A DNA stretch of 64,000 nucleotides from Cellulomonas xiejunii (GTDB lineage: Bacteria; Actinomycetota; Actinomycetes; Actinomycetales; Cellulomonadaceae): positions 3,224,001 through 3,288,000 of the forward strand of contig NZ_CP101987.1 in assembly GCF_024508315.1 (NCBI RefSeq), read 5' to 3'. Both the position numbers and the translations under genes were made by a program. The notes beneath the pieces are model-generated. The model saw only the letters and a list, made by a program, of their open reading frames with translations, had not been told where the DNA came from and made no database searches. Shown here in pieces: positions 28,102 through 36,420 of this stretch (position 1 is the stretch's first letter; each line of letters begins with the position of its first letter).

Positions 28102-28438
28102 GTCAGGTTCCGGACTCCTGTGACCTGCAGTGACCTCGAGGTGAGCAGGAGGTGGACCGCGATCGCGGGTGCACCGCGGGTGCACCGGCCCCGTGGGGGC
28201 GAGAGGCGCCGCAGGCAGCGCGACGCAGGGTGCAGGACGGCGTGCTGGACGTGTTCCGGGCCACAGGGCGATCGTGGTCCGGCGAGCCCGTCACCGGCAC
28301 CCGGCACGCCCCCGGACATGACCCTGGACCTGGCGGCCCTCTCTCAGGGGCAACCCTGAGTGCGAGCGTCCTGGCGAGATGAGCGAATCGCCCTTGGCCC
28401 TCCCCCACCGTCGTGCACCCGGCCGAGGTCGCGCCGCC
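28102..28438 (-). promoter_or_regulatory. Upstream region of the ABC transporter operon
   Basis: No gene is visible in this 337-bp stretch. A GCAA-loop hairpin, 28343-28349 with 28354-28360, probably terminates the operon that ends at 28439. Closer to the permease start two direct repeats of GGTGCACC lie about 28166-28190, and AGGTCAC is repeated about 28115-28140; either may be an operator for the transporter. None resembles a known site. Confidence 0.4.
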
Positions 28439-29179
28439 TCACGGCGACCCCCGCCGTGCCCGTTCCGCGCGGCGGGCGAGCAGCTCCAGGACGCGATCGA
28501 CGTCGTCCTCGCTCACACCGCCCTCACCGTCGGCTCCCGGGCCTCGGACCAGAGCACCGGCCGGCCCCCGCGAGAGGGCCGAGGGTGGGAGCGCCGCCAG
28601 CACACGCTCGTCGGCAGCCCGGTCGTCCGTGGACGCCGGGACGAACCACGTGGAGGGACGCAGGACCCGCTGCGCCACCGCGCCACCCAGCGCACGGGAT
28701 GACGGGAAGGCCACCTCGACGCCGGCTGCACCGTACTCCGCGTCGGTCCGCAGGGACGCCGCGACGAGCAGGCTCTGCGCCCAGCGCCACCGCGTGCGCG
28801 CGTCACCCTTCTGCCCCCTCGACCGCAGCGCGACCGGGAATGCGAGCCCACCCGCGTACACCGTGATCTCCAGGGGGTGCCGCTCGTCCTCGTCGCGTGT
28901 CGACGCGACGGACAGCGAGACCGCGCCGAACCGTGCGTGCCGCAGACCGACGGCGAGCACCCGGTGCTCCCTGACGAGGAGCGCGGCCGCGCCCCGGTAC
29001 GAGATGACGTCGCGCTCGATGTCCGTCACGGACCGGAAGGGCGAGTCGCTCCGTGTGACGACGACGTCGCCGCTGAACGTGCACCCGGCACGCTCCAGCT
29101 CGTCCCAGCACCGGATCAGGGCCACGTCCTGGGGAACCCCGGGCAGGACGAAGACGCTGAGATGTGGCGGCTCGATCAC
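28439..29179 (-). CDS. Hypothetical protein, possible immunity-island gene
   Basis: Protein of 246 residues with no recognised domain. The first 120 residues are mixed alpha/beta (HLSVFVLPGVPQDVALIRCWDEL, GDVVVTRSDSPFRSV). The C-terminus is rich in Arg and Ala helices (DDVDRVLELLARRAERAR). GTG 29179 overlaps the stop of the previous gene in GTGA, so the two are translated together. It lies in the minus-strand immunity island upstream of the ABC transporter. Role unknown. Confidence 0.65.
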   Translation of the reverse strand: MIEPPHLSVFVLPGVPQDVALIRCWDELERAGCTFSGDVVVTRSDSPFRSVTDIERDVISYRGAAALLVREHRVLAVGLRHARFGAVSLSVASTRDEDERHPLEITVYAGGLAFPVALRSRGQKGDARTRWRWAQSLLVAASLRTDAEYGAAGVEVAFPSSRALGGAVAQRVLRPSTWFVPASTDDRAADERVLAALPPSALSRGPAGALVRGPGADGEGGVSEDDVDRVLELLARRAERARRGSP

Positions 29180-29481
29180 AGCGGGAACTCGTTCCGCCAC
29201 GGCGACTCCAGGCACAGCGGGTCACCACCGCACGCACGGACCACCTCGTCGACCTCGTCCACGTCGACGAGGCAGGGCGCGGAGGTCACGTAGTCGTCCT
29301 CACCGAAGCACTCCCCCGACTCGACGAGCCGGCGCGGCACCTCGACCCGGGCCACGCGGACCCGACCGTCCGGGACGGGCAGGACCCAGATCCACGCGCA
29401 CGTCTGCGGGTCCGGGTCCGCCAACCGCTGCGTGACGGGCTGCCGCAGACGTGTCAGCCGGTTGCGCACCCTCATGTCCAC
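29176..29481 (-). CDS. Hypothetical small protein (101 residues)
   Basis: Basic N-terminus (MRVRNRLTRLRQ), then a hydrophobic strand (CAWIWVLPV), then VEVPRRLVESGECFGEDDYVTSAPCLVDVDEVDEVV. Four to five cysteines are present (CAW, ECF, PCL, ACG, LCL). No family recognised. It starts 5 bp after the two-unit immunity-like gene and is coupled to the next gene by GTGA overlap. A short piece of it (the VPRRLVESGE region) is duplicated at about 32896-32960. GTG 29481 or ATG 29475 could be the start. Confidence 0.6.
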   Translation of the reverse strand: MDMRVRNRLTRLRQPVTQRLADPDPQTCAWIWVLPVPDGRVRVARVEVPRRLVESGECFGEDDYVTSAPCLVDVDEVDEVVRACGGDPLCLESPWRNEFPL

Positions 29482-29485
29482 CGGG

Positions 29486-31381
29486 TCACCTCTCCCCCGC
29501 GACGAGGTACCCGGCGTGCTCGTCGCCGAGGCACCGGAGCACCTGCCGCGCCGCGCGACGACTGTCGTCGGCGCCCTGCGCGTGCGTGGCGAGGTGCGCC
29601 AACGTCCAGAACCCCCGCGCCGCCTCGTGACGGCACTGCGCGAGCAGCGTCACCTCAGGACCGGCGTCCTCGGTGGTCGCTCCGCCACCACCCAGGAGCC
29701 GCTCGAGCAGACCGAGCGCCCGCACGAGGTTGGGAGGCGCCACCGACCGTTCCGCGAAGGCCGCGACGACGACCGAGACGACCGCCGGCGCGCACTCGGC
29801 CAGCCCGCCTCCCGGTGCGACCTGGTCCTCGAGCCGTGCCCCCGCGTCGTCGACCCCCGGCCCGTCCCCGAACAGCAGCACCACGAGGTCGTCGCGCACC
29901 CGCGTCGCAGCGCCGCCGCCGCGTGCCGCCTCCCCCAGGGCGAGGTCGAGCTGGGACCAACCGAGCACCGCCCTCGGCCATCCCAGACGGTCGCCGCCCA
30001 CCGTGCCGGCCACGCCCAGTGCGTCCCGGCCGATGTAGCGGCGCAGAGCCGCCACGTACGCCGGGCCCTGCGTGGCGGCGCGCGACAGGATCCAGCGGCG
30101 CCCCGAGTCGCCCGTCACCCCCCACGCGTGCTGCCACGAGTCACGCACGGCGCGTCGCCTGCCCCACGGCCCGGTCCGCCGGATGCGACCGAAGTCGTCC
30201 GCGAGCCACGTGATCATGTGGATGCGCGCGAGGGCGCGGACGTCCGACTCGACGCAGGGGTCCAGCTCCTCGTCCACCGTGTACAGCACGCCGCCGGGCG
30301 GCGCCGCCATGAGTCGGCTCTCCAGGAGGGCACACTCCCGGAGCAGGAGGAGGACGTCGGCCGGCCCGACCCTGCGACGTCTGCCACGCGTCCGCGCACC
30401 AGTGCGCCTGCCGTCGTCGCCCGCCCGGGCGACCAGCGGCGCACCCGGGTTCCACTGCTTGTTGGGAGGCGCCGCCGCGAAGAGCCACGACTCCACGTCC
30501 ACGACGGGGAGCAGGCGGCGGGCGTGCCCCTCGTCGAGGAGGGCCAGGACCTCGCCCGCCGCCTCGAGCGCCTCGGGCCGGTACCCGGTCGCCACGCTCG
30601 CCAGCGCCCAGTAGCCGCGCAGGGCCGCGCGTCGGCATGCCTCACGGGGCCTGACCTGGGCGGGGCCGGACACGGGTGGCTCGTCGGCAGGGCGCAGGAG
30701 CCGGGCCAGCACCTCGAGCGCCGACACGAGGTTCCCGGGTGGTAGGGACCGCTCCGCGACGGCCGCGACGAGGACCTCCACGACCTGCGGCGCGCTCGCG
30801 GGGACGTGGCCGTCGGGCGCTCGTGCGTCCCCGAGTCGGCGGGCTGCGGCCTCGGCGTCCACACGGTCGCCATCGAGCAGCGTCGTGAGGTCGGCGAGGT
30901 GCGCGGCGTCCAGGGAGCCGGCCGGTGGACCCGACGCGGACATGCGCTCGAGCAGCCACCGTGCCAGCACGGACCCCGCCATGCCCGGTCGCGGCCCGTC
31001 GACGAGGCCCTCGACGTCCGGCTCGCCGGGGCCGACGATCGCCCGCAACGTCGCCAGGTGCCGCGGGCCCTCCGTCGCTGCCCGCGCCGTGATCCACCGG
31101 CGTCCCGAGGCGGTCGTCGCGGCCCAGCTGCGCCGGAGCGCGTCAAGGGCGGCGCGCTCCCCCCGGGCCGGCGTCATCCGCAGCACGCGCGGGAACCCCT
31201 GGACGATCTCGGTGAGCAGGTGGATCCGAGCGAGCGGCTGGACGTCGGACGCCACACGCGGGTCCAGCCGCTCGTCCTCGACATACAGGTCACCGGACAC
31301 CGATCCCGCCAGGCGTCGGCAGTCGACCAGGGCGCGCCTCGTCAGCAGCGCGACGAGGTCCCGTGCCGACCGCTCAGCCAC
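29486..31381 (-). CDS. Two-unit immunity-like protein (631 residues)
   Basis: Built from two homologous halves. Unit 1 (about 1-310) and unit 2 (about 335-631) share LARIHLLTEIV / LARIHMITWLA, then GRRWITARAATEGP / GRRWILSRAATQGP, then VVEVLVAAVAERSLPPGNLVSALEVLARLL / VVSVVVAAFAERSVAPPNLVRALGLLERLL, then ACRRAALRGYWALA / QCRHEAARGFWTLA. A linker with GRRRR joins them. The second half of the unit exists alone as the 166-residue protein at 41939-42439 in the same island. No catalytic motif, signal peptide or membrane helix was seen; the units look helical. By analogy with multi-domain polyimmunity proteins it may neutralise more than one toxin tip. That function is an inference. Confidence 0.7.
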   Translation of the reverse strand: MAERSARDLVALLTRRALVDCRRLAGSVSGDLYVEDERLDPRVASDVQPLARIHLLTEIVQGFPRVLRMTPARGERAALDALRRSWAATTASGRRWITARAATEGPRHLATLRAIVGPGEPDVEGLVDGPRPGMAGSVLARWLLERMSASGPPAGSLDAAHLADLTTLLDGDRVDAEAAARRLGDARAPDGHVPASAPQVVEVLVAAVAERSLPPGNLVSALEVLARLLRPADEPPVSGPAQVRPREACRRAALRGYWALASVATGYRPEALEAAGEVLALLDEGHARRLLPVVDVESWLFAAAPPNKQWNPGAPLVARAGDDGRRTGARTRGRRRRVGPADVLLLLRECALLESRLMAAPPGGVLYTVDEELDPCVESDVRALARIHMITWLADDFGRIRRTGPWGRRRAVRDSWQHAWGVTGDSGRRWILSRAATQGPAYVAALRRYIGRDALGVAGTVGGDRLGWPRAVLGWSQLDLALGEAARGGGAATRVRDDLVVLLFGDGPGVDDAGARLEDQVAPGGGLAECAPAVVSVVVAAFAERSVAPPNLVRALGLLERLLGGGGATTEDAGPEVTLLAQCRHEAARGFWTLAHLATHAQGADDSRRAARQVLRCLGDEHAGYLVAGER

Positions 31382-31447
31382 GATCCACGTCCATCGACAC
31401 CGTCGAGCACAGGACGCGGACGGTTACCCGGCCGCGCGACCCGTCGA

Positions 31448-31906
31448 TCACAGGTCCGCCGCCAGCAGCGGCCACCAGTGACGGTTCCGCAGCACGCACG
31501 TGGCGTCCGCGACGTCGACCCACTCACCGGCTCCGCGCGGCACCCCCACCGCCGTCCACACCGCGAAGTGGGCGAGCGGTGTCGGCCACGCGTAGTCCGG
31601 GTCCGGGGCCGCGACGACGTTGCGCACGAAGCCGACGGGCACGGCCCGCGGGCCATCCCCGAGGACCTCCCGGGTCAGGCGGGCGGCCGTCACGCTCCCG
31701 TCGGGGTCGTCGGCGGGGACGACGCGCGTGGGCAGGTCCACCCGCCCGTCGTCTCGCGCCGCGCAGAACACCGCGGACCCGTCCCGGGCGAGGAGGCGGA
31801 CCAGGCCGACCGGCGACGGCGGCACAGCGGAACGCACGACGTCGGCACGGCCGCCCGCCGGGAGCCACGGGGCGTCACCGGTCGAGTGCAGGAGCTGCTC
31901 GGGCAC
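31448..31906 (-). CDS. Hypothetical protein with degenerate NUDIX-like region
   Basis: Protein of 152 residues, starting at GTG 31906 (VPEQLLHSTGDAPWLP). The middle part TAARLTREVLGDGPRAV resembles the REV-E-G end of a NUDIX box, but the conserved Glu residues of the catalytic helix are missing. The C-terminus has HFAVWTAVGVP and NRHWWPLL. I remember similar proteins in other actinobacteria but not a defined function. It lies between the MmcQ-like gene and the two-unit immunity-like gene. Confidence 0.5.
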   Translation of the reverse strand: MPEQLLHSTGDAPWLPAGGRADVVRSAVPPSPVGLVRLLARDGSAVFCAARDDGRVDLPTRVVPADDPDGSVTAARLTREVLGDGPRAVPVGFVRNVVAAPDPDYAWPTPLAHFAVWTAVGVPRGAGEWVDVADATCVLRNRHWWPLLAADL

Positions 31907-31947
31907 GCGGCACGGTAGCGCGCTTGGCTCACGTCGGGGAGTCCGGG

Positions 31948-32376
31948 TCAGAGGGCGGAGGGCCCGTCGTCGCCGGCGCGCCGCTCGTCCAGCGCCCGCA
32001 GCGCACGCTTCGGCGCGCGGCGGCGCCACGCAGACTCCAGCAGCTCCGCGGCGTGCTCCCAGTCGGGGTCGCTCGCCGGGTCGACGAGCATGCCGACCCA
32101 GCCGTGGGCGCCGTCGTAGTCGGGCACGAAGAATCGGGCGGGGTCCTGCGCGACCAGGTCGCGCTGCTCCTCGGGCGTCGTGCCGATACGCAGCGCGAGC
32201 CGGCCGTCGTCGTGGTGGTCGACCGTGAGCCCCGCGAACCGGCGACCACCCAGGAGGACCGCCGAGTGACCGTGCTCGCTCCGCAGCTCCACGCTCACCT
32301 CGGGCAGGGGCGCGACGACCTCGGCGAGGCGCGTCCGTGCTGCCTCGGCGTCGTCCAGGGTCCACGACGTGCCCAT
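31948..32376 (-). CDS. MmcQ/YjbR-family protein, copy 2
   Basis: Protein of 142 residues and close paralogue of the protein encoded at 22386-22817. Both share EHGHxAVxLGGRRFAxLTVDHHDDGRLALR, VGMLVDPASDPDW and AAWRRRAPKRA. The two copies differ mainly at the ends. One copy lies in the ordinary chromosome and this one inside the immunity island, so one may be a recruited duplicate. Start ATG 32376 (MGTSWT). Function unknown. Confidence 0.75.
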   Translation of the reverse strand: MGTSWTLDDAEAARTRLAEVVAPLPEVSVELRSEHGHSAVLLGGRRFAGLTVDHHDDGRLALRIGTTPEEQRDLVAQDPARFFVPDYDGAHGWVGMLVDPASDPDWEHAAELLESAWRRRAPKRALRALDERRAGDDGPSAL

Positions 32377-32502
32377 GGGGGCACGCTAGCGATGCCCCGT
32401 TGCCGACGCGCGGCGGGTCTCCCTTGTTACGCAGGTGCCCACGTCCTACCGCGGCCGGGGCTGCCGGTCCTGACCACGAGGAGCGGTCCGTTCATGTCTC
32501 GC

Positions 32503-32892
32503 TCAGCGCTTCGGCATCATGGCGATGCCACCTGACGCCAGGACGAACACGTCCACCATCGCCGCGCGAACCGCAGGGTCGGCGTCGATGCGGTCGAGGT
32601 GGCTCAGCCGTGCGGGGTCGACATCCAGTGTCGTCACGCCTCCCATGACGCCGTCGTCTTCTGCCGCGAACAGCAGGAGGCAGCGGACGATGCTCCGGCC
32701 GTCGGCGGCGCGCTGCCGCTGGAAGGTCTGGAGCAGCACCGAGTCGCCCGCGACCTGAGACAGCAGCGCGTCGACCGACGTCCATCGCGTCGACCAGCCG
32801 AACAGCTCGGCCGCTCTCTGGAGGTCCACCAAGGTGGCCAGATCGATCCGGCAGACGCGGAAGTCGTCGTCCATCGTGCGGATCAACGTCAT
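32503..32892 (-). CDS. Hypothetical immunity-like protein (129 residues)
   Basis: Small protein with RTMDDDFRVCRIDLATLVDLQRAAELFGWSTRWTSVDALL, then CLLLFAAEDDGVMGGVTTLDVD, then an Ala-rich end. No signal peptide or membrane segment. No family recognised. The start is ATG 32892. Directly upstream (32893-32970) is a copied fragment of the 29176-29481 gene, which may supply the 5' region. Size, context and strand fit an immunity gene, but no direct evidence is available. Confidence 0.5.
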   Translation of the reverse strand: MTLIRTMDDDFRVCRIDLATLVDLQRAAELFGWSTRWTSVDALLSQVAGDSVLLQTFQRQRAADGRSIVRCLLLFAAEDDGVMGGVTTLDVDPARLSHLDRIDADPAVRAAMVDVFVLASGGIAMMPKR

Positions 32893-32970
32893 GCGACCAC
32901 TCCCCCGACTCGACGAGCCGGCGCGGCACCGCGGCCCCGGCGCGCGGACCCGAAGCCCCACGCCTCACAC
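32893..32970 (-). pseudogene. Duplicated fragment of the 101-residue gene at 29176-29481
   Basis: The plus-strand sequence CTCCCCCGACTCGACGAGCC followed by GGCGCGGCACC at 32897-32927 is identical to 29309-29339. It encodes the VPRRLVESGE segment. Similarity fades on both sides, so only about 30-60 bp were copied. It shows that small pieces have been shuffled inside the island. Confidence 0.6.
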
Positions 32971-32971
32971 G

Positions 32972-33187
32972 TCACCTGTCCCGTCGCCACCCGTGGCCGT
33001 GGTGCACTCGGATGCCGCGCTCGCCAGCGACGACCTCGGCGGGGCCCGCGTCCTCGCCGTCCGCGAGCGCCTTCCGCAGCAGCTCGTCGAGCTCGACGTG
33101 CCGCTCGTCGGGCGAGACGGCGCGCAACCGGTCGAGGAGCTCGTCGGCCGAGTCGTTCGCGAAAGGTCCGGCACCGCACCTCCCCAT
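32972..33187 (-). pseudogene. Truncated DUF4259 protein (71 residues)
   Basis: The N-terminus MGRCGAGPFANDSADELLDRLR matches the start of the DUF4259 family. The intact neighbour at 40334-40735 begins MGTWGVRPFANDSADELLDSLR. Similarity continues through ADGEDAGPAEVVAGE and then stops at GIRVHHGHGWRRDR, where the intact copy goes on for another 70 residues. This is a C-terminally truncated copy, and the copied fragment of another gene follows directly. It is probably inactive. Confidence 0.65.
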
Positions 33188-33254
33188 CGCTACGACCTCG
33201 TCCGATGAGGGCCGGCGGCGATCGCCCCGTGCGTGGGATCTGGTCGACGGCGGG

Positions 33255-33590
33255 TCACGTCAGCACCGCGCAGTCCTGCGGGTCGAACGTCACCAGGCCG
33301 CGGCGGGACGCCATCGCGTGCAGCTCCGGCGCCACCTCGGCGCACCGCGACCAGGCGATGCCGACCGCGACGCACTCGTCGTTGGCCCAGATGCCCGCTG
33401 TCCACGGGGCGTCCACGTTCTCCTCCGTCAGGTCGCCGTACCGGTCCAGGAGGTCCTGGTGGAGCCGGCGGACGGCGGGGTGAGGCGGGACGACACCCTC
33501 CACACCATCCATGAGCCGTTCGTACGTCGCGAGCGCGGCCTGCGGGTCGGGCGCCGGCATCTCGTGCCAGAACGTGAGGTCGAAGCTCAT
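33255..33590 (-). CDS. Immunity-like small protein (MSFDLTFW family)
   Basis: Protein of 111 residues starting MSFDLTFWHEMPAPDPQAALATYERLMDG, with PPHPAVRRLHQDLLDRYGDLTEEN, DAPWTAGIWANDECVAVGIAWSRC and LVTFDPQDCAVL. I recognise this as a family of small actinobacterial proteins that occurs next to polymorphic toxins, but I cannot name the family with certainty. No membrane segment. ATG 33590. It stands between the truncated DUF4259 gene and a DUF4265 gene. Confidence 0.6.
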   Translation of the reverse strand: MSFDLTFWHEMPAPDPQAALATYERLMDGVEGVVPPHPAVRRLHQDLLDRYGDLTEENVDAPWTAGIWANDECVAVGIAWSRCAEVAPELHAMASRRGLVTFDPQDCAVLT

Positions 33591-33752
33591 CGGTCACCCG
33601 GTCCTCTCCTGCCGCGCCGGGAACGAGAGCGGTGCAAACCCGGCACCGAACCGTAGCGCGACCGTCCGGGTACGTACCGGCTACGGCGAGCTTCTCCACC
33701 AGCTCTCGGCGCGAAGGTGGCGGCAGACGCGGGCGCCCACCGGACGCGTCGG

Positions 33753-34202
33753 TCACGACTCCCACCACCGCAGAGGCGTCACACCGTCGTCGGCGTAGAC
33801 GTTCCCGTAGAACCACTCCGCCGACGGGTGCGCCTCCACCAGTCGGCGCAGGACGTGCTCGATGGCAGGGAACCCCGCGCTCGCCGGGACGGTGAAGACG
33901 GTCAGCCCCGGGGACCGTCCGTCGAGGACACCACCCAGCGCGTTCATCGACGCAGTCAGCTCGTCGGCGTGCTCCGGCGGCGCGAACACGTGGATCGCGA
34001 CGTTGCCGCCGCGGGAGACGGGCCGCACCCGGCGTTCGGCGTCCAGCTCGATGACGTCACCCGCCGCGACGCCGAGCACCAGACCCGGTGAGGCGACCAG
34101 ACGCCATCTCCCACCGCCGAGGTCCTCGACGAGCACGTCCTCGTCGACGCGCCCACCGGACGTGTTCTCGGCGGCGAAGACCCTCAAGGTCGTCAGCCCC
34201 AT
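33753..34202 (-). CDS. DUF4265 protein, copy 1
   Basis: Protein of 149 residues of the DUF4265 type. It shows EDVLVEDLGGGRWRLVASPG, AAGDVIELD, and the end EWFYGNVYADDGVTPLRWWE. A paralogue at 37747-38205 shares SGxRVDEDVLVE, GRWRLVASPGL, RPVSRGGNxAIHV and GFPAIE with small changes. Such proteins are often found beside polymorphic toxins. Start ATG 34202 (MGLTTLRV). The two copies in one island suggest tandem acquisition of related toxin tips. Confidence 0.68.
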   Translation of the reverse strand: MGLTTLRVFAAENTSGGRVDEDVLVEDLGGGRWRLVASPGLVLGVAAGDVIELDAERRVRPVSRGGNVAIHVFAPPEHADELTASMNALGGVLDGRSPGLTVFTVPASAGFPAIEHVLRRLVEAHPSAEWFYGNVYADDGVTPLRWWES

Positions 34203-34277
34203 CGCGTGGTCCTCTCTCCGACGCACCGGACCGGAATCGGTGCATACCGGGCATCGAACCGTAGCGCGACTGGCCTG

Positions 34278-34670
34278 CTACGCACCGACGTCAGGACCGA
34301 CGACGACCTGGACCCGCGAAGGCGACGTGGGATCGTCGCCCAGGACGGTGATCTCCCGTCGACCCCGGAGCGTCGCCACCACGACGTCGACCACTCCCGC
34401 CGGGTCCTGCACCTGGAGCGCTCCGTCGATCGTGAAGAGCTCCGTGAGGATCGTGTGCGGGAGCGGTTCAGCGGGCAGTCCTCGCCACAGCTCGCACCGG
34501 ACAGCCCCCTCGATGCCGTGAATCACGGCGAAGATCGCTGAGCCACGATCGACGTAGGACGCGCTCGCGCCCGGGTCCCACTCCGAGATGTCGCCGTCCG
34601 AGTGCGTGTCGCGCACGACCAGACAACCGTGCTGCGACTCGAGCTCGAACGCGACCTGCATCGTCGCCAT
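34278..34670 (-). CDS. Hypothetical immunity-like protein (130 residues)
   Basis: Protein starting MATMQVAFELESQHGCLVVRD, with GSAIFAVIHGIEGAVRCELWRG, TELFTIDGALQVQDPAG and VVVATLRGRREITVLGDDP. It looks like a beta-rich cytosolic protein. No family recognised. ATG 34670 was chosen because the sequence upstream of it has no protein-like character. Its place in a run of same-strand small genes suggests immunity or a remnant of it. Confidence 0.5.
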   Translation of the reverse strand: MATMQVAFELESQHGCLVVRDTHSDGDISEWDPGASASYVDRGSAIFAVIHGIEGAVRCELWRGLPAEPLPHTILTELFTIDGALQVQDPAGVVDVVVATLRGRREITVLGDDPTSPSRVQVVVGPDVGA

Positions 34671-34872
34671 CAGGATCCCTCGTGCGGTCCGCGTGCCTTT
34701 CCTCGGGGTCCACCCTGGAGCATCCGCACCGTCGGGGTCCAGCGGCGTCGGTCGTCGAAGTCGATGCCCCCACCGCTCGGCGTAGCCAGTCGTGGAAGTC
34801 ACCGACCTCACCTCGGTCTTCCCAACGGGGAGAGGCGAAGTCACATCCCCCTGCGCACCCGCGGACTAGGAC

Positions 34873-35361
34873 TCATGAGCGGGTCAGGCCGTCACCAGGC
34901 TGCTCGGCCAGCCGCTCGACGATCCGTCGCGCGTGGTCGAGCGAGTCGATCAGACCGCGGCGCACGGCGACATGCTCGGCGAGAGTCACCGCCTGGTCGA
35001 GGACGGCATGCACCGCGTGATCCACGCCCTCGTCCGGTTCCCCGCGCACGGCGGCCTTCACGACCAGCGTCCGTGCCTTCCGGGACAGCGAACCCAGCCT
35101 GACGCCGTCGAAGTCCACCGGAGTCATGCCGGCAGCCACGACGTAGACGACCTGCACGCCCCACGGGACGAGCTCCCGGCCGCCGAGGGCCTCGACACGT
35201 CGCCAGAGCCGGTCGACTGCCGTCTCCCACACCCGGGCCTCGTGACCGGTGTCGACGACCGCACGGACGAGCAGCGTGGGCGCCGCCTCCACTGCCGCAC
35301 GGCGTACCTCTCCCCGTGGGGCCCGCGGTCCTGAGTCCCCGGGCCTGTCCCTCCGATCCAT
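34873..35361 (-). CDS. Hypothetical protein (162 residues)
   Basis: Protein starting MDRRDRPGDSG with a low-complexity N-terminus. Helical segments follow: AAVEAAPTLLVRAVVDTGHEA, TAVDRLWRRVEALGG, VQVVYVVAAGMTPVDFDGV, ARTLVVKAAVRGE and HAVHAVLDQAVTLAEHVAVRRG. No known motif or membrane segment. A GTG at 35370 could also start it. It lies in the immunity island between two unrelated small genes. Function unknown. Confidence 0.5.
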   Translation of the reverse strand: MDRRDRPGDSGPRAPRGEVRRAAVEAAPTLLVRAVVDTGHEARVWETAVDRLWRRVEALGGRELVPWGVQVVYVVAAGMTPVDFDGVRLGSLSRKARTLVVKAAVRGEPDEGVDHAVHAVLDQAVTLAEHVAVRRGLIDSLDHARRIVERLAEQPGDGLTRS

Positions 35362-35457
35362 CTCCGTCACCCCCGTGCGCTCCGACGGCTCCGACGAGCG
35401 CCCGGGGCGCACGGTAGCGGTGCGCTGCGACGTCGTGAACCCCGCGCTCTCCTCGGA

Positions 35458-35724
35458 TCACCGATCGGAGGGCGGCACCGACATCCCGAGCGCGAACGGG
35501 ACGGAGCGGTAGAACTCGCGGCGGGCAGGGTCCTCCTCGGTGTCGGCGATGTGCCCCACCACCGTGATGAACTCCTCGATCTCGGCAGGCGTCAGCTGCT
35601 GCAGCTCGTGCGCGATCGCCTCCATGCCCGCGACAGCGACGTCCGGGTCGACCTCGGAGTCGTCCGAGTTCTCCAGCAGGAGCAGGGCGGCGAGGATGCT
35701 CCTGACCAGCGGCTCAGTGTTCAC
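35458..35724 (-). CDS. Hypothetical acidic protein (88 residues)
   Basis: Small acidic, mostly helical protein: MNTEPLVRSILAALLLLENSDDSE, then AIAHELQQLTPAEIEEFITVVGHIAD, then FYRSVPFALGM. Its ATG overlaps the stop of the upstream gene by 4 nt (ATGA), so it is co-translated with the 148-residue protein at 35721-36167. The pair behaves as a two-gene immunity unit. No family recognised. Confidence 0.6.
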   Translation of the reverse strand: MNTEPLVRSILAALLLLENSDDSEVDPDVAVAGMEAIAHELQQLTPAEIEEFITVVGHIADTEEDPARREFYRSVPFALGMSVPPSDR

Positions 35725-36167
35725 TCGATGTCCCGCCGATCACTCGATGTCCCGCCTGGCAGCTCCACATGGGCGAACCGTCCCCGCGCGGTGTCGACGG
35801 CGTCGATGAACTCCTGGGGCGGACGGTAGCGGTGGGCGGCGACGTAGTGCACGACGAGGGACGGCGCCGCGTACCTCCGCCCGTCCTGCCCCTCGACACG
35901 GATCTCCCCGGTGCCGACGGAGACGACCCTGCCGCCCGGTCCCGACCGGAGCCTCACCGGGGACTCCACCTCGCAGTACGCACAGTCGTGCACGCCCCGC
36001 ATCACGCACTCCAGGTCCTCGGCGAGCAGCAGCAGCAGGGCCGAGACGAGCCAACCGGGGCTGTCCCCGGTCGGGAAGGGATGCGGGGGCGCGAGCCACC
36101 CGATGTTCTTCATCGGGACGTCGACCGGCGTGTACTCGTACGCGGAGAGGTCCTCGTAGAAACTCAT
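35721..36167 (-). CDS. MSFYEDLSxYEYT-family protein, likely immunity
   Basis: Protein of 148 residues starting MSFYEDLSAYEYTPVDVPMKNIGWL, then PHPFPTGDSPGWLVSALLLLL, RGVHDCAYCEVESP and YAAPSLVVHYVAAHRYRPPQEFI. The HDCAYC pair could bind a metal. The pattern (DLSxYEY, GWL, HPFPTG, RGxHxCxxC) is that of a widespread small family found in secretion- and toxin-related loci. Function is not established. ATG 36167. It is coupled to the next gene by ATGA overlap. Confidence 0.65.
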   Translation of the reverse strand: MSFYEDLSAYEYTPVDVPMKNIGWLAPPHPFPTGDSPGWLVSALLLLLAEDLECVMRGVHDCAYCEVESPVRLRSGPGGRVVSVGTGEIRVEGQDGRRYAAPSLVVHYVAAHRYRPPQEFIDAVDTARGRFAHVELPGGTSSDRRDIE

Positions 36168-36182
36168 ACCGGACTCACGCAA

Positions 36183-36420
36183 ACCAGGCGCGTGCAGCCT
36201 GGTGGCACGCGCCCGTGCTCGGACCGGCGATCATGTCGAGGAGCTCGCATACCCGGGCCTCACGGGCGCGGCGGTCACCCACCCGGTGCAGGAGCAGCGG
36301 CTCCTCGAGCGACCGGTGGACGGAGCACTGCGGCTCGAGGGAGCCGAACGGGCCTTCCTAGGCCTCCGCACGCTGCGACCTCCGTGCTCACGACGGGCGG
36401 GCCGGGCCCCGGGCCTTGTG
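36183..36420. other. Non-coding spacer in the island
   Basis: A plus-strand frame (36202-36462) is open here but has no ribosome site, is rich in Arg, Leu and Pro and runs opposite to every neighbour, so I do not call it. Near 36395-36410 there is a GC-rich inverted stretch (GGGCCGGGCCCCGGGCC). No RNA gene or known site is visible. Confidence 0.4.
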
